Assembly: GCA_958510825.1 (NCBI GenBank) | Contig: OY294044.1 | Coordinates: 103,454,893 to 103,518,892, forward strand | Direction: 5' to 3' | DNA: 64,000 nt | DNA from: Brachypterus glaber | Taxonomy: Eukaryota; Arthropoda; Insecta; Coleoptera; Kateretidae | In this document: piece after piece, positions 54,738-64,000 of the stretch | Position numbering within the stretch: the stretch's first letter is position 1 | How the letters are laid out: the number at the start of each line of letters is the position of its first letter | Program-made: the position numbers and the translations under genes | Notes under the pieces: model-generated | Told to the model about the DNA's origin: nothing | Databases searched by the model: none | What the model saw: the letters and a program-made list of their open reading frames with translations, nothing else

Positions 54738-55190
54738 TTAAAGGTTATATGTTGATTAGGCCTGGCAATTAGGCCCTATTTGGGGTGGATTAATTGATGC
54801 AGGGCGTTACATAGGAATGCAAAAACTTACCATTTTTGTTCTTGTCCAGCGTTGCAGTATACTGTTTGATGTTTTTCCTTATTCCTATGTCCCGTTCGCG
54901 ATAAGGGGGTGTGGACTGTATTAAGGGTTGTTATTCATAGGGAAGGTACTTTGTGAATTTTGTGTTAAGTAGATTTTCACCCGCGTTTATAAATTACATA
55001 AATTGCGATCACGTGGAATCCGCGTTTAGCTGTGTGTATTTTTCGCGTAAGCAACCGCCTTGCTACTACTGCTGAATGTAGGTTACTGGGTCAGGTGCTA
55101 AGCGCTTGTGTCCTTGTGGATGGGCAAGTGCGTTGAACTTGGTTCGCCAATATCCATCGCACGAAAATATATGAAGATACATTATGCTAA

Positions 55191-55325
55191 GGGCCACTTG
55201 CACCAACTTTTGGTACGGGATTATCTCAGCTAAACCGAGTTTAAGTTAAAAATGCTGCGTTCTGATTGGTCAGCCGTCAATTTAATCCAAGTTTAAAGTT
55301 AAACCATCATTGGTGCAAGTGGCCC
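55191..55325. repeat. PIF/Harbinger-type MITE, GGGCCACTTGCACCA
   Basis: GGGCCACTTGCACCAA and TTGGTGCAAGTGGCCC bound 135 bp, flanked by TAA on both sides (55188-55190 and 55326-55328). A three-base TAA duplication with GGGCC termini fits PIF/Harbinger elements. Confidence 0.82.
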
Positions 55326-55759
55326 TAAGCCTATTAAATAATAATATTAAAAATAAACTAACTCAGCAAAGCTGAACATATGTAAAACGTCAAAATGTGT
55401 GTGTGTGTGAATTTTTTTACAGAGCACCCAAACAAAAGTACTGTTGTTTATTCAATTAGAAAAAAAATAGTACTTTTTTATCCCAAAATATATCATAGAT
55501 GGTACTGTTAAAATTTTTCTAACTATTCAAAATTTTGTGCGTATTCTGTAGACGATCTTGCATCACTCTTAGGTGACGATTGGAAAAAATCAGACAATAC
55601 CAACTCTGTAAGCCTAAAAACCCCTATACACTCCCTCTATGTTTTTATGTTGTTACCGTTCCGAAGGCAAAAGGAACGGCGTGTTTCATTTGTTAAAAAG
55701 TTGCTTTAACCTTCAACGGCGGTTGTCAAAAACACGCTGTTGGATGGAGCGACCCTATT

Positions 55760-56510
55760 ATAAATGTATTGATCTACAATTTACATTAATGGAAATAATC
55801 TAAAATGACATGAATGAAAATTTGTTGATACCCTTTTGGCAATAAAATATTTATTTATTTGGACATATACATTATTTAACAGATCGGGATAAAATATACG
55901 AATTATCTGCGAGCTTTCACATTCATTTTCGTATAAATGCGAAAATATGTGTAAGCCTGATAATAATGTAATGAAAATTATTATTTTATATCTACCGCAC
56001 GGTTCACCTGGGTGATTTTAAATAAAAGTGTCGTGGACCCCTACATTTTTTGGACTAAAACATAACTGATGACATAAGAAATCAATTCCCATTTGAAAGA
56101 AAATCGTAAAAGATACACTTTTTTAGACAGATAAAAAATGTTTTTTTGAGTAATAGGGTGTGTCAAAAAATCGCGATTTTCAAAATCAAAAACGCTCTCT
56201 GGCTTAAGAGTTGCTCCTTAGTAAAAAACAGTGGCCACTCAAAAATGAGCCAAATCGATAAATGTTTAGAGGTAACTCAAAGCACACAAACTTAAAAAAA
56301 TCGGTACCTGTTTTTCGGATAAAAACTGATACCGATAAAAATTGAGGAAATTTAGGAGGGTTTCTTTGGTAATATTTAGAAACAATACTAAATTTAAGAA
56401 CTAAAAAAATTATATCCCCCTTCCCTTAAGTTAGAACATGAAAAAATCTCCAATTATTTGAAGATTTCGGAAAATTTTTTTTTTTTTTTTAAAAGTGCAT
56501 AAAAATAGTT
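55760..56510. other. No identifiable gene
   Basis: AT-rich non-coding sequence. No repeat end or exon was recognised. Confidence 0.35.
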
Positions 56511-56514
56511 CTAA

Positions 56515-56740
56515 TAGAAGTGTGCGTGTGCGCCGCCTCCGGCATATATAGTGTCCCGCCGCCAAATTTACAGCGCGGCGCAGAACGCCGTCTGGAAATA
56601 ACTAAAATGATTCATTTGGTGAAGCTTTAAAATTATTTGCCAAAAATTTTCTTAAAATAATAATTTTAGTAGAGCAGCACCGCGGCGGCAAAGAATGCGC
56701 GCCGTCGTATATATTTCGTGGGGTGGCGCTCTGCCTATAC
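56515..56740. other. CpG-rich patch in an AT-rich setting
   Basis: Repeated GCGC, CCGCCG and GCGGCGGC words (GTGCGCCGCCTCCGG, CAGCGCGGCGCAGAACGCCG, CACCGCGGCGGC, GCGCGCCGTCG), interrupted by AT-rich DNA. The two CpG blocks are loosely inverted. There is no ORF. It could be promoter-like or a repeat remnant. Confidence 0.5.
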
Positions 56741-56944
56741 TATTCTATACTATACTTATACACTTTGAAGCGCTGAATCCTAATCTGGCTTCAGAATTTG
56801 CCTTTATACTCAGGATTTTAAGAAAAATGGGTCTGAAAATATTAAAAATTATTATTTTTGGCCTTTTAATTTGATTTACCTTGGAAACCAGACCAAATAA
56901 ATTAAATATAGTGCCGATGAATTCAGCAGCTTAAATTTAAGCAT

Positions 56945-58495
56945 GTGTTGGATTTAGAAAACAAAAAGTTTGCTTTGAGTTTTTTGTTGTTTTTATTCGT
57001 GCTGTATAACTATAATATAAGTTATGGAACGGCAACAAATTTAAGAAAAAAAAACTCCCGCGTACCAAAATTATATGGTTTACCTAAAATTCACAAGGAC
57101 GGTGCCCCTCTTAGACCAATTGTCAGCACAATAGGTTCCCCTACGTATAAACTTGCCAAACACCTTGCCCAAATCTTAAATCAGTTAGTTGGAAAAACGA
57201 GGTCTTATGTAAAAAATTCCACACACTTTGTACAAACCTTATCGACAGTGACCCTGGACCCCTCGGACATAATGGTTAGTTTCGACGTAGAATCTCTATT
57301 TACTAACGTTCCCGTTCCCGATACAATAAATATTATACGAGACCTACTTACAACTGGAAATCTTGACCCTAAGTTATGTAAATTATTTGAAGCTTGTCTG
57401 ACATCTACATATTTTCTGATACATGGAGAGTTCTTTCAACAAGTGTCAGGCGCCGCAATGGGATCCCCATTATCACCCCCTGCGGCCAATGCTTTCATGG
57501 AATACTTCGAGAAAAAAGCTATTGAGTCATTTCCATTAAAACCTAAAATTTGGCGCAGATACGTAGACGATGTCTATGCTATTTGGCCCCATGGCATGGA
57601 AAGCCTTCAAGGTTTTCTAAATCACCTCAATTCCCAACATAAATCTATACGGTTTACGATGGAAATTGAGAACAACGGATCACTTCCCTTTTTGGACGTT
57701 TTGGTTTACAAAACGGAAAATGGCTCAATAGGACACTCGGTATACAGAAAGAAAACCCACACTGACAGATACCTAAACGCATTTTCACATCACCATCCCT
57801 CTCAAAAACGCTCGGTAGTTAATTCACTTGTTCATAGGGCTTTCATGATTTCAGACAAGAATTCCCTAGACACAGAACTCCTTAAACTAACCAAAGCCTT
57901 GACCATGAACGGTTATACCAAAAAAGACATTAATAAGACCATATACAAATACAGAAATCCCAGACCCAAACAACAGGACAATAGTGACAATGACAGACAG
58001 ACACAAGTTATACTTCCCTATGTAAGCGGTATCACGGATAAAATAGGTAAACTTTTGAAGAAGTCAAATATTAAGCCTATATTTCGGTCCAACCAAAAAT
58101 TAGGTCAATGTTTGACTTCAACAAAAGACAAAATACCCCTGAGTTCAGAAGGCGTATATAAAATACCCTGCTCCTGTGGTACGGTTTACATAGGTGAAAC
58201 TAAGAGAAAAATTTCTACAAGACTTCAAGAGCATGAGCGCAATATAAGAAAGAAACAAATTTCCTTATCGGCAGTAGCCGAACATGTACATGAAACAGGT
58301 CATAAAATCAATTTGTCTGAAACAAAACAAATATTAACAGAAAACAGAAAAATGCCAAGGAAGATACGGGAATCGATAGAAATCATCAAGCATCCTAACA
58401 ATATCAATCGGGACACTGGTTACCACTTACCTGCAATATGGAAGTCTTTGATAGGAAAAACCTCGTCACGGGTGAATAACCACAACTCGTCATAA
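56945..58495 (+). CDS. Penelope-like element protein: RT plus GIY-YIG endonuclease (516 aa)
   Basis: RT motifs: LYGLPKIHKDGAPLRPIVS (43-61), SFDVESLFTNVP (112-123), GAAMGSPLSPPAANAFME (169-186), RRYVDDVYAIW (204-214) with the catalytic Asp pair, and LPFLDVLV (247-254). A lysine-rich linker follows, then the GIY-YIG nuclease: VYKIPCSCGTVYIGETKR (404-421) with Arg and Glu of the TRLQEHERN helix downstream, and a C-terminal NRDTGYHLP. The frame is intact. The first ~35 residues do not look like Penelope sequence, so the copy is probably 5'-truncated near 57030 and the true start is lost. Confidence 0.93.
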   Translation: MLDLENKKFALSFLLFLFVLYNYNISYGTATNLRKKNSRVPKLYGLPKIHKDGAPLRPIVSTIGSPTYKLAKHLAQILNQLVGKTRSYVKNSTHFVQTLSTVTLDPSDIMVSFDVESLFTNVPVPDTINIIRDLLTTGNLDPKLCKLFEACLTSTYFLIHGEFFQQVSGAAMGSPLSPPAANAFMEYFEKKAIESFPLKPKIWRRYVDDVYAIWPHGMESLQGFLNHLNSQHKSIRFTMEIENNGSLPFLDVLVYKTENGSIGHSVYRKKTHTDRYLNAFSHHHPSQKRSVVNSLVHRAFMISDKNSLDTELLKLTKALTMNGYTKKDINKTIYKYRNPRPKQQDNSDNDRQTQVILPYVSGITDKIGKLLKKSNIKPIFRSNQKLGQCLTSTKDKIPLSSEGVYKIPCSCGTVYIGETKRKISTRLQEHERNIRKKQISLSAVAEHVHETGHKINLSETKQILTENRKMPRKIRESIEIIKHPNNINRDTGYHLPAIWKSLIGKTSSRVNNHNSS

Positions 58496-58665
58496 ATAGT
58501 GACACAAGTTGATTCGAAACTTAGTTTCAGATTAATCCCTGAAGATGTCTCTAGTAGTAAGAGACAAAACGTCGGAAAGTGAAAATCCATTAACACGGTC
58601 TAAACCCGAAAGTGAAAGTTCTTTATATCTTAATGGCCGTGAAAGCTTAAAATCTAAAAAAAAAA
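57030..58665 (+). mobile_element. Penelope-like retroelement, 5'-truncated
   Basis: Includes the RT/GIY-YIG ORF and the 3' region with the hammerhead-like motif. The 3' end (ATCTTAATGGCCGTGAAAGC, TTAAAATCTAAAA) matches both arms of the palindrome at 37.16-37.56 kb. Target duplications were not identified. Confidence 0.85.
58525..58584 (+). ncRNA. Hammerhead-like motif at Penelope 3' end, G12 changed
   Basis: Same fold as 37342-37401 (CTGAAGA, GTCTC/GAGAC, GTC), but the core reads CAAAACGTC instead of CGAAACGTC: A at 58566 replaces the catalytic G12. Stem I pairs are conserved. This predicts an inactive ribozyme on an otherwise coding-competent copy. Confidence 0.55.
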
Positions 58666-58739
58666 CAGTTTTTAAAATATGGATGAGGATTATTTTCAAT
58701 ATGTAAGTATTTCAAACAGAACTTTTAGATTAGGTTAAC

Positions 58740-59105
58740 TAACCTAAATTTTGTCACATATTTTTGGTATTTTTTGTTATGTTTATGTTTTGTTTCAATA
58801 AAAGTGTTTTTTATATTTTTATGTATAAATACGTATTTAATAAAAGTAATTACGTGTTTTAAAATTTAACATTTAATTTAATTTTGATTTTGTCCGAGAT
58901 TTTGTTAATTTTTTTTATGTTTCTATGTATAAATAAGCATTTAATAAAAATATTTACGTGTTTTAAAATATAATTTTATTTTATTTTTTGTCCATTTTTT
59001 TTTAATGTTTCTATGTATAAATACGTATTTATTATTTATATAAAATTTAATATTTAATTTTATTTTGATTTTGTCCAATTTTGTCCAGAATTTGTGGATA
59101 AAATC
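58740..59105 (+). repeat. ~100-bp tandem repeat, three degenerate units
   Basis: TTTTTATGTNTNTATGTATAAATACGTATTTAAT-type units (kept short here: ATGTATAAATACGTATTT) recur at about 58820, 58925 and 59015, each followed by TTTTAAAATNTAA and TTTTGTCC words. It is non-coding. Confidence 0.65.
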
Positions 59106-59832
59106 AGTTTTTTTGATTTTGTCCAGTCCGCCAAAATTTGATTACTTCCGTCCAGTTTTATCCACCCGGACAAAATCAAACAACCCTGGTTTTATCTGTG
59201 TGGGGGTTAAATGGGCCATTGCAGTAGTATCTATTGTTCAATAAATTGCATTAAAATCAATTTATTTTTTAAAACTTATTAATCTTATACAAGTATTTGT
59301 TAGAGTAAAGAATTTTAAACTATTTCTATGACTACTGATTGATATCATAAATTTTCGAAAGTTTTCATATCTGAAAATTGCAGTTTGTGTGACAAAAGTA
59401 TTTGATTAGAATCCGGAAGTTTTATAGGAATATACAGGATGATACTTAAATAAATGCATTACTTTTTAAGATTTATGATACATAAACAAGTACCAAAAAG
59501 TTTTCTATAAAAATATGTTCAAAAATGTTTCGGACTTAGTATAAGCTATGCACTATTTTTAGTTTTAAACATTCGTCTGTCTTACTCGCACATCTTTGTT
59601 CTAACAGAGACAACAATACCAGTTACTGGTAACTGTTATTGTTCAGGCCTGAATATACCTACTATTTGTTTACAAACAAACCGAGATGTTGGCGATACTT
59701 TATTTTAACGGTATGCGTATTCTAGATAGAAAGAAGAGTTATTAGTTCGTTGGTGGAATTACGTTGACACGTCACGAGACGTGTCATGACGGTGGAAAAT
59801 ATGCTTTTCGACTTTACGAAAAAAAAAGTCGA
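59106..59832. other. No identifiable gene
   Basis: AT-rich. A small hairpin ACACGTC/GACGTGT is at 59767-59784. No exon or repeat end was recognised. Confidence 0.4.
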
Positions 59833-59835
59833 TTT

Positions 59836-59971
59836 ATATCTGTGGCTTGATTCTAAGATTCAATGTCAATTTGTCAGTAATATCGTTTACAAAATATTGC
59901 ATCAGAGCTGACGTAAAAACGTTGCTATTGACAAACTGACATTGGCCCTTTTAGAACCAAGCCACAGATAT
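59836..59971. repeat. 136-bp MITE, TIR ATATCTGTGGCTTG
   Basis: ATATCTGTGGCTTGATTCTA and complement around AGAACCAAGCCACAGATAT. TIRs extend about 45 bp (AATGTCAATTTGTCAGT). It lies immediately before hairpin D. Confidence 0.85.
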
Positions 59972-59974
59972 TAC

Positions 59975-60109
59975 AATAGTATATTACATACTGAGGTGGA
60001 AAGTGTTTCATTTTCTGAGGGAAGGTTAGCTGACCAAGGGACGTTGGCCTCGCCTTCAGCTAATTCCCGTAGGAAAAATTAAATTTTCCGCCGAGGTTTG
60101 TATACTATT
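59975..60109. repeat. Hairpin element D (A-G mismatch family)
   Basis: Left AATAGTATATTACATACTGA..., right ...CCTCGGTTTGTATACTATT-type complement (CCGAGGTTTGTATACTATT). Stem words GGTGGAAA/TTTTCCGCC and TTAGCTGA/TCAGCTAA. The apex is GGGACGTTGGCC. CTGAGG faces CCGAGG, giving A-G and G-A apposition at the base. Confidence 0.72.
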
Positions 60110-60298
60110 TTATTCACAATTTTACCTTTTTTATTAACAATTGTATATTTTATTTTCCACGAAAATTCTGCCACCATCTTTAAATTTATAAACACTTGTA
60201 AAGTTAGTTATTGAATATAAATATTCATTCGACATAAATAATAAATATTTGTCTAAAAAAGTATAAAATTATCTGTTAGCACAAGCATAATAGTTATT
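60110..60298. repeat. Segment between hairpins D and B (ACTATTTT ends)
   Basis: Bounded by ACTATTTTATTCACAATT and the complementary GCATAATAGTTATT, so it is R1-like in its termini but not in its body. It is AT-rich and non-coding. Confidence 0.5.
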
Positions 60299-60412
60299 TA
60301 TGGTACTAGTGGTTAAAGTAAGATATTGCCCATGAGAAAATTAACCTGCGTGGCGTCAGCCAAGCAGGTTAATTTTCGAGAGGGCAATATCGGTTTACCC
60401 ATGAGTGCCATA
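60299..60412. repeat. Hairpin element B (A-G mismatch family)
   Basis: TATGGTACTAGTGGTTAAAG pairs with TTTACCCATGAGTGCCATA; the stem continues GATATTGCCC and AAAATTAACCTGC. The apex is GTGGCGTCAGCCA. The same A-G mismatch occurs inside ACTAGTG/CATGAGT. Confidence 0.82.
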
Positions 60413-60417
60413 CAAGG

Positions 60418-60625
60418 TTTTATCCAATAAATAGCTTAGGAATTTATATTTTTATTAAAAATTTTAATGACATTTACAAGAAAATAATTTGACAAGTGAC
60501 AATTGAATGGGTAAAATAAATAATTATCCACTCAATAAAGTAAAAGCCACGTGGAGGTTATTATTGGGTTTATCTATTTAAAATAAAGCTGGTAATTGTC
60601 TTATTATCTGTATGTATTGGATAAA
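60418..60625. repeat. TIR segment TTTTATCCAATA adjoining hairpin B
   Basis: TTTTATCCAATAAATAG at the left, GTATTGGATAAAG at the right. Same terminus as segments next to hairpins A and H. It is non-coding. Confidence 0.6.
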
Positions 60626-60765
60626 GCTTATTTGGGGCTCTCCATGATTCTGTGCATCTATTCTACAATAAATAAATACAATAACTAATTATTAATTAGT
60701 GTTTAAGTATATACCATTTTTGTATTTTGAAAAGAAAAGCTAACCCGACACCCCCTGGTTAATAG

Positions 60766-62160
60766 AATCGACTCGTCTCGCGAAACCGGCGAAAGCACAA
60801 TGATTAGAGATATGCTGCCCTGTCGGCTGTACTTGTAAAATGTTATTAATTACAGTTCATTTATAAATATAATGCAAAGGGTGTTTTATTGTGAAATCCA
60901 TGCAAATCAGCTAAGAAAACAAACCCAATAACGTTATGTATTTACTTCGTTAAATTACCGGCGGTGACAGAGTCAGTGATCTTTCAGAAATGGCAGCTAA
61001 ATGGTTGTAAATTTAATATTTTTTGGAAATACGAAAATATTGTAATTTAAATGTGTAGGTAATGTTATTTTATAAAAATAAGTATTTTAAACTGTTTTGT
61101 CATAAAATTCAAGTCAATAAATTAAAAATTTTGACAAGTGAAATACGTGAAGTTAGCTACAAGAGCCTTCCCGCCAAAGGGATGGAAATGGGGTGTTTCA
61201 AACTTTTTAGGTAGCAGAAGTTAACAATAATTGATTTTCCAACTTTTACGTATGTATGTTACTAGATTATTTCTAAATAGTTGTGAATAAAATTGTATTA
61301 AAACAATATGGTTGTATACCAACATAATATGCAAATAATATGTAAACTACATAAACCTCTGGTATCCCAGGTATTGGACGTGTGCCATCTAGACAAACGA
61401 AAATCAAAAATGAATTTCTTCTTCGAAAGCATTAAAGTTAAATGTTTTCGTGATTTTCAACGATCGGCTCGTCCAAGTACGTCTCGCGAAAGCGGCGAAA
61501 GCACAATGATTAGAGATCAGCTGCCCTGTCGGCTGTACTTGTAAAATGTTATAAATTACAAATATAATACATAGGGTGTTTAATTGTGAAATCCATGCAA
61601 ATCAGCTAAGAAAACAAACCCAATAACGTTATGTATTTACTTCGTTAAATTACCGGGGGAGACAGTGTCCGTGATCTTTCAGAAATGACAGCTATGGGTT
61701 TTTAAATTTAATAATTTTTGGAAATACGAAAATATTGTAATTTAAGTGTGTAGGTAATGTTATTTTATAAAAATAAGTATTTTAAACTGTTTTGTCATAA
61801 AAATCAAGTCAATAAATTAGAATTTTTGACAAGTGAAATACGTGAAGTTAGCTACAAGAGCCTTCCCGCCCAAGGGATGGAAATGGGGTGTTTCAAACAT
61901 TTTATGTGACAGAAGTTAAAAATAATTGATTTTCCAACTTTTAAGTATGTATGTAACTAGCTTATTTCTAAATAGTTGTGAATAAAATTGTATTAAAACA
62001 ATATGGTTTGCATACCAACATAATATGCAAATAATATTTAAACTAAATAAACCTCTGGTATCCCAGGTTTTGGACGTGTGCCATCTAGACAAACGAAAAT
62101 CTAAAATGAATTTTCTCTTCGAAAGCATTAAAGTTAAATGTTTTCGTGATTTTCAACGTT
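60766..62160 (+). repeat. Tandem duplication, ~705-bp unit, two copies
   Basis: Unit 1 (60766-61475) and unit 2 (61476-62160) are nearly identical: TGATTAGAGATATGCTGCCC, GTTAAATTACCGG, GAGCCTTCCCGCC, CTCTGGTATCCCAGG, GTGTGCCATCTAGACAAACG. Both preserve a frame through PLVSQVLDVCHLDKRKSKMN...KVKCFRDFQRS, and both preserve GESTMIRD...LPCRLYL before a stop. No domain is recognised. It may be a duplicated exon-bearing fragment or a satellite. Confidence 0.8.
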
Positions 62161-62239
62161 CAAAGATGCTTAAGAAAATAATTTACCTGCATTATAGAAA
62201 TACTTTCGTGACCGAGAATAATAATTATATTTTAAAACT

Positions 62240-63600
62240 TTTGATAATTTGTAACCGACTTCCAAAAAAGAAGGAGGCTATTAATTCGACGTGTGACTTT
62301 GTTTTTTTTATGTTTGTTCCCGCATAACTTTGGAAGGCATGAACGGAATTTGATAAAACTTTTTGCAACTTAAAGAGGACATTCATGAGGTGATCCCGTT
62401 TTAATTTGACGCTCGGATAATGCCGGGTAAGCTGGATAATTAAAATGAATCTAATCGATTTAATGCAATTTCACTTAAAACCGGCTAAATTTGGTTCTAA
62501 TACCAACCAAATTTTTATAAAATGATAGTATAACTTGGATAAGCTGGATTACTTGATTAATGGGTCACTCAAATATTACGGCAGGCTAAAAATCTTTTAA
62601 ATGCCGCTAAACTTTATTTTGTGTACATGTAGAGGAAATGCGCCTAATTTCGGATGGTTTCCAAATTTCGGATAGTAGTGTATTTAAGATACTGTCTGCA
62701 AAGGTAAACAGAAACCTACTTTTATGTGAAGCCAAAAGTCAAACTAAATCCGTCCTGTAATATGATAACGGTAGAGCTTCTCCCCTTTAAATGGCAGCAC
62801 AAATCGTTTATATTGCAAATGGCAGTTTTGTGCTCAGTTGCATTATTATGCTTTTTTATTTTATAAATAATCGTTATAAAAGTTCGTGATTCTGTCTTGG
62901 GTAAGTTATGATGTTAGTTAAGTTGATCCACTATTCATAATTAAGCAATTTGAAAACGTAAACATTCTACAAATTTCTAATCTAAAAAGCAGAAAGTTGC
63001 CTAATTTCGGATAGACCATTTTTGTCCATTTGATTCCCAATTTCGGATATCCGCAAGGTAATTATTATTCAGGATAACCAACCATTAATTATTTTTTTTA
63101 TAATGATACAACAAACTAAGATAAACAATTTTGAAAAAACGAAAATTACCTAAGATACTAAGATATTCGAAATTGGGAATCTAAAATTATAGTTCCTATA
63201 GTATTTCGTAGAAAATCGCTTAATGATTAAATTACGTCTTAAATGTGAAGGAATAACAAGAAACATAAGCAATGGGATCCAGATCTACTCTTGAAAAAAT
63301 TTTTTCGGATATGTCCGAAATTAGGAGCCCTTTTTCAAATGCACAAAAATGCGCTGATTTTTTTTAACCGTGTTTTTTGGAAAAAATAAACTGTATTAAA
63401 ATTGCTTTTATAATAAATCATGGTTCGCTATAATAAGTTGTATCTGGTTATATAAAAAAAATATCAAAAAGTAATACCGAGTATTAAATATTGAATACAT
63501 TGTAAATGGTTTCCGAAATTAGGCGACTTTCCTCTAATATTAAAACAACCAAGAGAAAATTATAAAATTTGTGATTATACCAGGCGTTATTTGATTATTA
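62240..63600 (+). repeat. Repeat V copy carrying a nested TA-element
   Basis: Begins ACCGACTTCCAAAAAAGAAG, continues with the sequence shared with 36845-37150, is interrupted at TA 62630-62631, and resumes at 63537 (ATATTAAAACAACCAAGAGA). Confidence 0.85.
62632..63534 (+). repeat. TA-target element with CCTAATTTCGG motifs, copy 2 (complete)
   Basis: 903 bp. GAGGAAATGCGCCTAATTTC at the left and the complement of GAGGAAAGTCGCCTAATTTC at the right, flanked by TA (62630-62631 and 63535-63536). Internal CCTAATTTCGGATA and CCAATTTCGGATATCC motifs face inward from both sides. There is no ORF above background. TA duplication and length fit a non-autonomous Tc1/mariner-type element. Confidence 0.85.
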
Positions 63601-63659
63601 CTTAACGCTTAAAGTTTAACAAAGATTTTCTTTAGTATTTTGTTTAAAATAAAGTTGAT

Positions 63660-63900
63660 TGGAAACTTGTCATCGATTTGTCAGTCTGTCTATCTGTCTA
63701 TCCGGTGTCACGTTTTTGTAGACACGATAACGCGAAAACAAATAATTCGATTGACTCGAAACTTTCAGGAAAAATCAGGTTCTATAAGGGGAAGACCCAT
63801 ATTATTTTTAAAAGTAATAAAAAAGTTATGGAGTGTCAAACCTTTGAAAAAATCTAAAAAACCTGAAAGTAAATTCCGACTAACGTAACTTTTTTAGCAA
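63660..63900 (+). repeat. GTCT-linked dispersed repeat
   Basis: GTCAGTCTGTCTATCTGTCT, GGTGTCACGTTTTTGTAGAC, ACGATAACGCGAAAACAAAT, GACTCGAAACTTTCAGGAAA, then the A-rich end with TTCCGACTAACGTAAC. It is collinear with 17060-17290. The 82-codon frame here reflects the repeat. Confidence 0.72.
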
Positions 63901-64000
63901 TTTTACCAATTTTCGTACCAATTTCGTAAAAAGAAAACAAAAAAAAACTAAAACTTTTCCAAAAAAAGATCTTATTTAAAAAAAAAATGTTAATTTTGTA

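Larger units (their letters stand above)
54376..55756. repeat. TIR element, ends TAGGGNNNNTCCATCCA
   Basis: TAGGGCTATTCCATCCAGCG at the left and the complement of TAGGGTCGCTCCATCCAACA at the right. The interior (about 1.38 kb) holds a SINE, a TAA-target MITE and moderately GC-rich non-coding DNA (54860-55180), but no transposase frame. Confidence 0.5.

Noticed and set aside
56945..57030. N-terminal hydrophobic segment of the Penelope frame as a signal peptide
   Set aside because: It precedes the first recognisable RT motif and most likely represents flanking host DNA read through in frame.
60299..60412. microRNA precursor interpretation of the ~115-bp hairpins
   Set aside because: The stems are longer than typical insect pre-miRNAs, imperfect along the whole length, and sequence differs at every locus; without small-RNA reads a miRNA call is unsupported.

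Overview
The window looks like nuclear DNA from an arthropod, most likely an insect. It is very AT-rich, the two cellular coding remnants are animal-type (a USP-family deubiquitinase and one exon of a secretin-family peptide-hormone GPCR), and almost everything else is interspersed repeat. No prokaryotic gene organisation, rRNA, functional tRNA or CRISPR is visible. All identifications come from reading the sequence; no database search was possible.

Cellular genes lie in a short central stretch on the minus strand. 28103-28283 is a clean exon with AG and GT splice borders. It encodes the end of the hormone-binding domain and TM1 of a class B GPCR resembling the insect CRF-like diuretic-hormone receptor. 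A decayed second copy of its 3' part sits about 300 bp downstream. 25895-26992 is an uninterrupted USP2/USP21-type catalytic domain with all catalytic motifs. It ends in a short 3' UTR and a run of about 30 A, and an identical 10-bp AT-rich sequence lies at both ends, so I read it as a 5'-truncated retrocopy with an intact frame.

The autonomous retroelement part includes a non-LTR retrotransposon with an intact RT (29703-31310), a Penelope-like element with RT and GIY-YIG endonuclease (56945-58495), and four 3' fragments of other non-LTR elements (11.4, 12.7-13.6, 23.0-23.6 and 34.3 kb). Hammerhead-like motifs occur at the Penelope 3' end, in a palindromic pair at 37.3 kb, and in two further relics (4.2 and 21.4 kb). 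A tRNA-derived SINE family has five copies (5.0, 16.1, 17.7, 19.1 and 54.5 kb) with two different tRNA-like heads on one body. A TE relic at 38.9 kb has a DUF4817-like helix-turn-helix start.

The rest is mainly MITEs and foldback elements: TTAA-, TA- and TAA-target families, some nested, and large palindromes at 20.3-20.9, 31.9-33.4, 35.6-36.0 and 37.2-37.6 kb. The most unusual signal is a set of seven roughly 115-150-bp hairpins (2.9, 16.5, 22.4, 28.4, 49.4, 60.0 and 60.3 kb). Their sequences differ, but they share a basal A-G mismatch and related flanks, and several sit at junctions between TIR-bounded segments.

Simple-sequence DNA is extreme. A nearly perfect GACA array of about 3.55 kb fills 41665-45214, embedded in a dispersed repeat whose other copies carry only a few units at the same place. 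A TTGCA array at 17.4 kb and an AAAC array at 19.3 kb are expanded SINE tails. Stretches listed as 'other' hold nothing I could identify.
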